A stretch of DNA of 42,234 nt, taken from contig CACYPS010000024.1 in the NCBI GenBank assembly GCA_902776305.1, forward strand, positions 1 to 42,234. The letters are read 5' to 3'. The notes beneath the pieces are model-generated. The model did no database searches and was not told where the DNA came from. It saw only the letters and a list, made by a program, of their open reading frames with translations. The stretch comes from an uncultured Lachnospiraceae bacterium (GTDB taxonomy: Bacteria; Bacillota; Clostridia; Lachnospirales; Lachnospiraceae). The translations under genes were made by a program, and so were the position numbers. Shown piece after piece: positions 34,984 through 42,234 of the stretch (position 1 is its first letter; each line of letters begins with the position of its first letter).

Positions 34984-36954
34984 TTATTTCTTATGATGAA
35001 ACGTCGGTACCATCTCCGACACCAATCTCTCCGTCTCCGGACTGTTCTCATAACAAGCCTTCGCAAGCTCCTCGAGCTCTGTCAAGAACTCATTCGTATC
35101 GATCGGAATAGGCATGCCGATATGAATCAGGTCATTCGGGGTCTTCTGAAGCCCCTCTTCATTCATGAGCTTCTCCTCATAGAGCTTCTCTCCTGGGCGG
35201 AGACCGGTATAGACTATCTTTATATCCACGTCCGGTTCGAGTCCCGACAACTTTATAAGATTTCTCGCAAGCGTGTCAATCTTGACCGGGTCGCCCATAT
35301 CAAGCACATAGATTCGGCTCTCTTTCGCGGTTCCGGCGTAAGCACCGGCCTGGAGCACAAGACTCACAGCCTCCGGTATCGTCATAAAATACCGGGTGAT
35401 ATCAGGATGCGTAACCGTAACAGGTCCGCCTTCTGCAATCTGTTTCCTGAACAGCGGGATGACAGACCCATTCGATCCCAAAACATTTCCGAATCGGACT
35501 GCAACGAAACGGGTATGAGAACTTCCCGCTCTCATCTTCATGTCCTCTGACCAACGACTATCTACATCCGAATGCGCATGTACCACCGGAAGAATATATT
35601 CACGATTCTCATTGCCGATACGGTCAAGGGTCTGGATGACCATTTCACACAGACGCTTGCTGGCACCCATGATATTCGTAGGATTCACCGCTTTGTCCGT
35701 ACTGATCAGTACAAATCGATTCACGCCATATTTCATGGCAGCAAAGGCTGTCTTATAGGTACCGATCACATTGTTCTTTATAGCCTCACACGGGCTGTAC
35801 TCCATAAGGGGTACATGCTTATGAGCGGCTGCATGGAACACTATCTCAGGACGATATTTCTCAAACACCTCCATTATGCGCCTGCTGTCACGTACCGAGC
35901 CGATCAGAACAACGAGATCAAGGTAAGAATACTTTCTCTTCAGTTCCTGCTGAATATCATACGCATTGTTCTCATAGATATCGAAGATGATAAGCCTTTT
36001 CGGTTTATGAGCCACAATCTGCCGGCATAGCTCACTTCCGATTGAACCGCCGCCACCCGTTACAAGAACAACTTTCTCCTGAAGGTACTCTGCAATCTCA
36101 TCGATATTAACACGTATGACATCACGTCCCAGAAGGTCTTCCACGGAAACTTTTCTAAGCTGGTTGGTTGTAATTTCCCCAGTCGTAAGCTGATACATAC
36201 CCGGAAGGCTCATCAGTTCACAGTCTGTTTCCTTGCAAATATTCAGAATATCCCGCTTGTTATGCGCCGATGCAGACGGAATGGCCAGGTATATTTTCTG
36301 GATTTTGTACTTCTCTACATTTGTAAGAATATCGTTCCTGCCACCGACAACAGGCACACCCTCCACAAGACGACCCCATTTGTTACTGTTATCGTCTATG
36401 ATGCACATCACCCGTTCCTTCGTCTCCTTCTGCCTCAGGATATCACGAAGGATCATCTGTCCGGCCTGTCCTGCACCAATCAGCATTATATGCGTTGCGT
36501 CGGGTTCCTTTTTCTTTCTTAATGACCGTTCAAGCAATACAAATCGATAGGAGAATCGAATTGCAAGTATCGCTGCAAACTGCAAGATTCCGCCTACAAA
36601 ATAATAGGAAACCGGCATCCGTTTTACAAAAAAGACTGTCAGGATGACATGGAGCGGAATAGTAATAGCCGTTGCCATGGTAACATTTTCAAGCTCTCGA
36701 AGGCTGGCAAATCTCCAGATGCTGTTATACAATCTCAATTTTCTAAAGATAACGAGACATATGACAATATAAAAAGGTATAAACTTCTTATATCCCTCAT
36801 AATAGCTTGACGGAATCTGCGAAAATTGCAAATCAAACCGAAGAAGAAGTGCGAAAATATATGAAAATGCAATAGCGATTGCATCATAAATCCCCAGTAA
36901 TAATGAGATAAACTGCCAGTGTTCCATGTGGAATGGTAGTTTCTTTCTTCCCAT
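34984..36954 (-). CDS. membrane-bound nucleotide-sugar 4,6-dehydratase (CapD/WbpM/PglF-like)
   Basis: A 656-residue protein. Residues 1-140 hold four membrane helices. A first Rossmann domain (LIGAGQAG, about 156-163) comes next, then the catalytic SDR domain with TGGGGSIG (about 299-306) and STDKAVNP...MGASK. The Met-x-x-x-Lys arrangement replaces the usual Tyr, as in the WbpM/PglF group. It converts a UDP-HexNAc, probably UDP-GlcNAc, to a 4-keto-6-deoxy sugar for the polymer. A segment around residues 465-485 (HAHSDVDSRWSED) is more hydrophilic than in most relatives. AAAGGGG lies upstream of the ATG. Probably the first gene of this minus-strand cluster. Confidence 0.9.
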   Translation of the reverse strand: MGRKKLPFHMEHWQFISLLLGIYDAIAIAFSYIFALLLRFDLQFSQIPSSYYEGYKKFIPFYIVICLVIFRKLRLYNSIWRFASLRELENVTMATAITIPLHVILTVFFVKRMPVSYYFVGGILQFAAILAIRFSYRFVLLERSLRKKKEPDATHIMLIGAGQAGQMILRDILRQKETKERVMCIIDDNSNKWGRLVEGVPVVGGRNDILTNVEKYKIQKIYLAIPSASAHNKRDILNICKETDCELMSLPGMYQLTTGEITTNQLRKVSVEDLLGRDVIRVNIDEIAEYLQEKVVLVTGGGGSIGSELCRQIVAHKPKRLIIFDIYENNAYDIQQELKRKYSYLDLVVLIGSVRDSRRIMEVFEKYRPEIVFHAAAHKHVPLMEYSPCEAIKNNVIGTYKTAFAAMKYGVNRFVLISTDKAVNPTNIMGASKRLCEMVIQTLDRIGNENREYILPVVHAHSDVDSRWSEDMKMRAGSSHTRFVAVRFGNVLGSNGSVIPLFRKQIAEGGPVTVTHPDITRYFMTIPEAVSLVLQAGAYAGTAKESRIYVLDMGDPVKIDTLARNLIKLSGLEPDVDIKIVYTGLRPGEKLYEEKLMNEEGLQKTPNDLIHIGMPIPIDTNEFLTELEELAKACYENSPETERLVSEMVPTFHHKK

Positions 36955-37341
36955 AAGGCCCCTTTCCTTAACGTAATCTTTTAAAAAATATACTTGACCA
37001 TGTTAAAGGATAATACAACGAATTCACATGAATTTCAATAATTTGCAAGAAAAAACCTTCATTCTTCAAATGACACAAACTAAGCCTAACATAAAAAGCA
37101 TATATCTTCGGAAATCTTCCTCCATGGAAGACTGTTTCCATATACTGATTTTATCCTCGCTAACGCAAACATTGAAGTATCAAAAAAAACGAACCATATA
37201 CAGTTCATTAAATTATTATGTTATACTATTTTACATGTATTCATCTTTTCCCAACTGTTATCATCATTATAGTAAGAATACACTTTCTTAAATATTTCGT
37301 CTATCAATTAATGCACAGAAAGGATTTAAAACGGTAATGAT
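36955..37341. other. AT-rich divergent intergenic region
   Basis: This separates the minus-strand dehydratase from the plus-strand SDR gene. No gene is seen. An extended -10 for the plus strand, TGTTATACT (37219-37227), is the only clear signal, about 115 bp upstream of the SDR start; a matching -35 is not evident. Confidence 0.4.
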
Positions 37342-38088
37342 ATGAAAAAAGCCCTTATTGTAGGCGGCAGCAACGGAATCGGTCTTGCTATCGCAAAGAA
37401 ACTGATCGAGCGGGGTTATTATATTGAGATTCTCGATAAAGTCTCGCCGGAAGCAGATTCCGGACTATCGGACACTACTTATCGCTATCAGGCATGTGAC
37501 CTGACCCAAATGAATCCGGAATTATTTATGACACTTTCACAGGACCCTGATATCAACTTTCTGATGATAACTGCAGGCTTCGGCAGAGTAACAAATTTTG
37601 AAAATCTCTCCCTGACCGAAATTGAAAATATGTTGATGGTAAACACGCTGGCCGGTATCAAAACAATAAGCATCTTCTATGACCGTCTTCGAAGAGATCC
37701 GGCCTTCTATTGCGGAATGATGGGCTCTATCGCAGGCTTGATCAGCTCACCAATGTTCTCAGTATATGCCGCCTCTAAAGCAGCCATCTGCAGATTCATT
37801 GAAAGCGTGAATATTGAACTTGAAGTGAACGGCAGTGCTAATCGCATCCTAAATGTATCTCCCGGATCTATTAAAGGCACACGCTTTAACGGAGGACCTA
37901 ATGACTTTAGCCAGACGGAGCAACTCGCAGAGGATATCGTCTCGCATATCTTTGCCAGAGATGAGCTATTTATTCCCGATTACGATACGGTTTTTAAGGG
38001 CGTCCTGGAACGGTATTATTCCGACCCGCATGCATTTGGCATAAGCAGCTACGAGTACAAGTTAAAATCAGGACGTGTCAAGAATTAA
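37342..38088 (+). CDS. short-chain dehydrogenase/reductase
   Basis: A classical SDR of 248 residues with the NAD(P) motif GGSNGIG (8-14), catalytic S129 (GSIAG), Y142 and K146 (YAASK). The adjacent gene couples a cytidylyltransferase to an oxidoreductase, so this enzyme may reduce or oxidise a polyol-phosphate or sugar precursor for a teichoic-like polymer. That role is inferred from context only. The ATG at 37342 is 17 bp after an AAAGGA site, so initiation may be weak. It lies 45 bp upstream of the next gene and is probably cotranscribed. Confidence 0.8.
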   Translation: MKKALIVGGSNGIGLAIAKKLIERGYYIEILDKVSPEADSGLSDTTYRYQACDLTQMNPELFMTLSQDPDINFLMITAGFGRVTNFENLSLTEIENMLMVNTLAGIKTISIFYDRLRRDPAFYCGMMGSIAGLISSPMFSVYAASKAAICRFIESVNIELEVNGSANRILNVSPGSIKGTRFNGGPNDFSQTEQLAEDIVSHIFARDELFIPDYDTVFKGVLERYYSDPHAFGISSYEYKLKSGRVKN

Positions 38089-38133
38089 TTCACGTTACTA
38101 TTTTTAATCCATGAATCCGATGCGAGGAAAACA

Positions 38134-39540
38134 ATGAAAACGGTTATAACATACGGCACTTACGATATGCTTCATTATGGTCATATCAGGCTCCTGGAGC
38201 GAGCCAAAAAATTGGGTGATTATCTCATTGTGGGGGTTACTTCTGAGGATTTTGACAGATCTCGCGGAAAAATAAATGTTCAGCAATCTCTTATGGAACG
38301 AGTCGAAGCCCTTAATGCGACAGGGTTAGCTGACCAGATAATTATTGAGGAGTATACCGGACAGAAAATAGATGACATCCGAAGATATAATGTAGATATC
38401 TTCGCCATTGGTTCTGATTGGGAGGGCAAATTCGATTATCTGAAAGAATTCTGTGATGTTGTGTATCTGGAACGTACACAGGGAATCTCCAGTACCGACC
38501 TCAGAGCCAAAAATCAGGGAATTCGTCTGGGAATTGTCGGAAGCGGAAAGCCTACAGTAGTAGCGAAATATATTAACGAGTGCAGCTATATAAACGGACT
38601 TGTGATCTCCGGTATATTTACTGACGGAGAAGATATTAAACTTCTTGATGCTTCACAGGAAAACGTTGCTTCCGGAGGAGCCGAATCCGTAAACAGTCAT
38701 TCTAAAACCTTAAAAAAATCCGATCTCCCTGTAAAAAACAGTTATCGGGAATTGTTGGAGGACTGCTCTGCGGTATATATCGCATCTTATCCCTCTGAGC
38801 ATTTTGAGCAGATTAAATACGCTCTCGAGCAGGGAAAACACGTTCTTTGTGAGTCGCCGTTAGCACTGAGTAAGAAAGAGGTTGAAGATCTTTTTGAATT
38901 GGCTGCAAAGAAGGAACTGGTCTTAGTTGAAGCAATAAAGACCGCCTATTCCATGGCCTATGACAGGCTTCTTCTGCTTATAAAAAGCGGTATGATTGGG
39001 GATGTTTTATCAATCGAATCTACCTGCACCTCGTTAGCAGAAATGCAGAATGAAAACATTCTAAAAGGTTGGAACAGTATCAATACCTGGGGACCTACTG
39101 CACTGCTACCGGTGTTCCAGATTCTTGGCACTGATTACATTGATTGTAGAATTGTGACAAAACTAACAGACCCGAATCACAATGTGGATGCATATACAAA
39201 AGTCAGCTTTATCTATAAAAGATCCACAGCAGATATAAAAGTCGGTCTCGGAATGAAATCCGAGGGGGATTTAATAATTTCCGGAACCAAAGGTTATATT
39301 TATGTACCGGCGCCCTGGTGGAAAACCGACTATTTCGAGGTTCGTTTTGAACACTCTGAGAATAATAAACGATATTTCTACCAATTAGACGGTGAAGGAA
39401 TTCGTTTTGAGTTGGTTGACTTTGTCAAGCTGATTAATACTGGTTATTCCAATAATTATATTTCACATAAAACAAGTGCAGAAATTGCCAATATTCTCAA
39501 TATACATCATGACAAACGCCGAGCAATACTCCTTGGATGA
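38134..39540 (+). CDS. bifunctional TagD-like cytidylyltransferase fused to Gfo/Idh/MocA oxidoreductase
   Basis: Residues 1-125 form a glycerol-3-phosphate cytidylyltransferase-type domain with HYGH (14-17) and ISSTDLR (118-124). From 130 a Gfo/Idh/MocA domain starts with GIVGSGKP (133-140) and runs to the end (468). The conserved EKP motif of that family reads ESP (E240-S241-P242), so the usual Lys is absent and the oxidoreductase half may be altered or act differently. Between the motifs, residues 175-200 are a Ser-rich insertion. The fusion would make a CDP-activated polyol and a linked redox step for a teichoic-type polymer. A terminator hairpin follows at 39688. Confidence 0.85.
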   Translation: MKTVITYGTYDMLHYGHIRLLERAKKLGDYLIVGVTSEDFDRSRGKINVQQSLMERVEALNATGLADQIIIEEYTGQKIDDIRRYNVDIFAIGSDWEGKFDYLKEFCDVVYLERTQGISSTDLRAKNQGIRLGIVGSGKPTVVAKYINECSYINGLVISGIFTDGEDIKLLDASQENVASGGAESVNSHSKTLKKSDLPVKNSYRELLEDCSAVYIASYPSEHFEQIKYALEQGKHVLCESPLALSKKEVEDLFELAAKKELVLVEAIKTAYSMAYDRLLLLIKSGMIGDVLSIESTCTSLAEMQNENILKGWNSINTWGPTALLPVFQILGTDYIDCRIVTKLTDPNHNVDAYTKVSFIYKRSTADIKVGLGMKSEGDLIISGTKGYIYVPAPWWKTDYFEVRFEHSENNKRYFYQLDGEGIRFELVDFVKLINTGYSNNYISHKTSAEIANILNIHHDKRRAILLG

Positions 39541-39687
39541 TAGATAATATGTAAATCAGATGAATTATTGGGGCCTATTACATATAACTACGCAATAATA
39601 AAACGCTTTAATCATCGAGCAGTGTAGATTACCGTAAAATATAATAATCCATTACTCTAATGAATAAACGCGATTTACGATTGTACT

Positions 39688-39720
39688 TTCCATGCGCTGA
39701 GCAAACTTCAGCGCATGGAA
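39688..39720. terminator. strong bidirectional hairpin between convergent genes
   Basis: TTCCATGCGCTGA pairs perfectly with TCAGCGCATGGAA (13 bp). There is no long T run. It lies between the plus-strand fusion gene and the minus-strand fragment at 39760. Confidence 0.7.
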
Positions 39721-39759
39721 TAATTGTCCAAATTAATCAAGTTTAATCCTGATCATTTT

Positions 39760-40071
39760 TTAGTTAAATGCGGTCACGCGTATCGGCTTCATCATAATAT
39801 GGCCCCAGTAATTGCTTTGCCATTTCTCCCCTTTGACACCGAACACCTCTGTATTATTGATCATAAAGGGAATCACGTTTGGAATGCAGTCACACTTTTC
39901 TCTATCAAATGAGCGACCCCGCTGCAGGATGCTAATCTCGTAATAGTACGTCCCGTCAGCAAGTCCTTCATTGGGAACTGACACAATAACTGTATTTATA
40001 CCCTGCTGTACAGTAAAATCACCCGACTCCGTCTTCCCAATTCGCGACCCATCCTGATAGAATACAATCAT
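39760..40071 (-). pseudogene. duplicated C-terminal fragment of the Wzt-like ABC ATPase
   Basis: The 103-residue frame (FYQDGSRIGKTESGDFTVQQ and following) is a close paralogue of the last 100 residues of the ABC ATPase at 31561. Similarity is high at DNA level too. It begins abruptly within the substrate-binding domain, so no ATPase domain and no true start are present. This is either the remnant of a second exporter gene or a duplicated gene end. It ends in VTAFN rather than VTSQ. Confidence 0.85.
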
Positions 40072-40293
40072 TAATCCTTTGTTGGAATTTAAAATAGGAT
40101 GTAGTATACTGACTCCATGTAAACGGGATCATTATGAGATGCAGCTTGAAAGAAAAGAATAGATTATTATGTGAAGACTGTCTTCCTGCATAGGCTTTTA
40201 CTATATACTAAAAATGATTAACAAAAGGGAAGTAGGTTAAAAACATGCATAAATTAAATATAGTTATAATCCAGAAATAGATAAGGTTAAGAA

Positions 40294-40668
40294 AACGTTA
40301 ATCGATGTTAGATTGATTTAGTGGATGTGTTTAAATAATTTTGCAAGAAACATAATTTGACTTGTTTCGCGGTTGGGGGAGCATTGTTTGGTTAGTTAGA
40401 CATTATGGCTTTACACCTTGGGATGATGAGATAGGACTTTAAGCGGTTGATTGAATTGATTGAAACCGATGAATTTCCTTATTCCTATCTGACATCGTTG
40501 ATAGATCATTCATATAGCAAAGGGCAGAAACGATTGAAAGATGTTAAGACAACAGCAATTTCGATAAATACTGTTTCATATAATTACAATAAAGTAATTT
40601 TTATAGATATTTTTCTTTTGGTTCGATTTCCAATAACAACTGGAAAACTTTTCTTCTCGAGCCAGAAT
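40294..40668 (+). pseudogene. decayed licD-like phosphotransferase gene
   Basis: Short in-frame pieces of a LicD family protein are visible in shifting frames: FCKKHNLTCFAVGGALFG, then RHYGFTPWDDE in another frame, then KRLIELIETDEFPY and VIFIDIFLLVRFP. These match the conserved LicD order (GG-LLG, RH-GF-PWDDD, IDIFPLD). Stops and at least two frameshifts interrupt it. LicD proteins transfer phosphocholine or other phospho-substituents to glycans. No functional product is expected. Confidence 0.65.
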
Positions 40669-40683
40669 TAATATTTGTTCAAA

Positions 40684-41100
40684 TTTTCTGGTCATAAGTG
40701 TGGCGGTGATTTTAAGGTGGCTATTTTCCAAACCGAATTAATTCAAGGGATAAGGTACATCGCATAGAAACTATTAAAAAGATTGTTTCCGGGATGGATA
40801 AAGAAACTATAAATTGTGTTGCTCAAATAAATGTATTGGTGGTCAATGCCGGTGTTCATAGAGACGACAGTAATGAAGTAGCTGAGTCAGCGAAAGTTAT
40901 TGAAAATAGTCAGCGAGATATTAATATTGCCTTCATGAACGAATTGTCCATTATATTTAATAAAGTGGGGATAGACACGAAATTGTGTTGGAAGCGGCTG
41001 GCACGAAATGGAACCGTTTCAGTTATAGCATAGACTCGTTGGTGGACATTGCATAAATGATATGGGTCGAAGGTGGATTATTGAATGTGTCTATAGCATG
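40684..41100 (+). pseudogene. decayed UDP-aminosugar dehydrogenase (WbpA/WecC-like)
   Basis: Pieces in several frames follow the order of UDP-HexNAc 6-dehydrogenases: FSGHKCGGDFKV, RINSRDKVHRIETIKKIVSG, EVAESAKVIENSQRDINIAF, NELSIIF, then VLEAAGTKWN after a frameshift, VGGHCI with the catalytic Cys, and NDMGR after an apparent internal deletion. One intact 79-residue frame (40794-41033) survives but is only the middle of the enzyme. The surrounding DNA is AT-rich. Nothing is recognised in 40072-40293 or 41101-41261. Confidence 0.72.
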
Positions 41101-41261
41101 CTATTTGCATCGACTATAGCGAGAAAAAGATTGTCGTATAATGGTAACGAAGAAAGGTACATCGATAGCATCTGCTATTTAAGCTTTTTCTAACTAATAC
41201 TTCCCACACCCAAAAGGGCGTGAAATGTAGTATTTACAATGGTTTCGGTGCAAAAATACAA

Positions 41262-42234
41262 TTATGTCGCAGACAGCTGCTCCGCGCAGACCTCTAAGGG
41301 CGCTCTCAGATAGTTCGGCAGGTTGTTGATGAATTGCTGTACAAATCCTGCCATTTGAGCATCAGTGAGAGCAAAGAACTCTTTGACGGTTGAAAGCAGC
41401 GCGATTATGATCAGTCTCATGGAATGGTCAAAGGTGATTTCCGCTACTTCCTGGACATATAGGTAGAACAGTTCTCCAAGTGACCGGTGATCTGTGTTTG
41501 CCCTCTGGAACACACTAAGCATCATATACCTGACATTAGCAATGGCAAGGTGTGCTGTCAGCGAATCAAAAGAAGTGCTCTGGCATTCCTTCGTATATTT
41601 CAGATACTGCTTGCAAGTCTTGAAATAGACCTCGATATTCCAGCGGTATCCGTACCGTATGATGATTTCTTCTTCTGAAAGCGTCGTATCGGTGCAGATG
41701 ATGGCAATCCAGTCTTTCTTATTTGCCTTGTTTCGGACATAGACAAGTTTCGCCGGTATGCGTCCCAGGATCTTGCCGTACTTTTTCTGTAAGAGACTGA
41801 CCTCTACGGAAAGAAGATAAGACTTTGCCGGTTTTTTCACCACGGCGATGACATCCATGTGCAGTAGGTTTTTGATGTCCATGATCCCCTTCGGGGTGGC
41901 GAACCAGCTGTCGAAAAGCACATACTTTGCAGTATGGCTGGCAGTAACAGCCTGGGAGAGCATCTGAAGGATCAGTTCCGATGCCTTCATGCATGCCTGT
42001 TTCCGGATTTTCCCTACAAGTGTGCGGCCGTCGTATTCCTTTGCTTTGGAAACGATCAGCTTCTCGTATTCTTCCCGATCATCGGAAGTGGCAGACCGCA
42101 TGAATTCAACTACAAGCTTCTGTGAGAGAACGCGCAGGAACTTATGCCAGTTGATCGAGGCGTTATTGCAGAACCGACGGATTGTATTCTTGGAGAATGG
42201 CTCTTTATAAGCACCGACACGCATGGACATGTAT
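41262..42234 (-). mobile_element. IS4-like DDE transposase gene, 5' end cut by the window
   Basis: At least 322 residues of a DDE transposase. LFDSWFATPKGI carries one catalytic Asp, and YGYRWNIEVYFKTCKQYLK is the Y-R-E signature of IS4-type enzymes. The frame stays open to the window edge, so the true start and first Asp region may lie beyond 42234. Terminal inverted repeats cannot be defined because only one end is present; candidate end sequence lies in 41190-41261. The insertion neighbours the decayed sugar genes. Confidence 0.85.

Overview
The window looks like part of the chromosome of a low-to-mid GC Clostridia bacterium, most likely a Lachnospiraceae gut or rumen species. This is inferred from strong AGGAGG-type ribosome binding sites, Gram-positive wall and teichoic-type export genes (TagG/TagH-like ABC transporter, TagD-like cytidylyltransferase, LicD remnant), an Orn/Lys/Arg decarboxylase of the Firmicutes type and an Rpn-like PD-(D/E)XK protein. 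No rRNA, tRNA or CRISPR array was seen. Nearly everything left of 24 kb lies on the minus strand.

Region 1 (1-11142) is GC-richer and repeat-prone. It holds an Orn/Lys/Arg decarboxylase, a membrane-anchored polysaccharide-deacetylase-like protein, and a probable minus-strand operon: VOC protein, then a 29-residue membrane peptide, an acyltransferase-3 and a GT-C-like membrane protein. A C-terminally truncated metallophosphoesterase and an Rpn-like nuclease follow. A dispersed family of about 74-bp repeats built on TACSGAAGTA half-sites sits just 3' of four minus-strand genes. Several genes carry tandem repeats inside them or at their ends.

Region 2 (11143-22422) is the most interesting part. 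A 1354-residue protein with a central HEVAH zinc-protease motif, a 63-residue protein with its own strong promoter and terminator, a 1142-residue ABC/SMC-type ATPase and a 360-residue HNH nuclease are encoded in series. ATPase plus HNH resembles the Septu (PtuA/PtuB) arrangement, but the ATPase is much larger and the metallopeptidase is extra. A G7 tract lies inside the 17-bp spacer of the candidate promoter, which suggests phase-variable expression. Two unknown proteins (249 and 120 residues) lie downstream, beyond a small plus-strand membrane-protein gene.

Region 3 (22497-41130) is a surface polysaccharide island. It contains an S26-type signal peptidase, a UDP-glucuronate epimerase and a divergent UDP-glucose dehydrogenase with an XRE-like N-terminal remnant. 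A scar follows, made of a truncated second dehydrogenase, pieces of two tandem tyrosine recombinases and a broken GH3 gene. Next is a processive GT2 synthase/GH26-like operon, then remnants of a mobile element (HTH fragment, 68-residue protein, truncated ParB-like protein). The last block is an ABC-exported polymer cluster (CapD-like dehydratase, GT2, permease, ATPase) with divergent SDR and TagD::oxidoreductase genes. To the right lie a duplicated end of the ABC ATPase and decayed licD and UDP-aminosugar dehydrogenase genes. An IS4-like transposase gene runs off the right edge.

The sugar genes plausibly act together: UDP-Glc to UDP-GlcA to UDP-GalA, a 4,6-dehydratase for a deoxy-amino sugar, and a CDP-activated polyol feeding a lipid-linked polymer exported by the ABC pair. 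Repeated truncation and duplication suggest the locus turns over by recombination.
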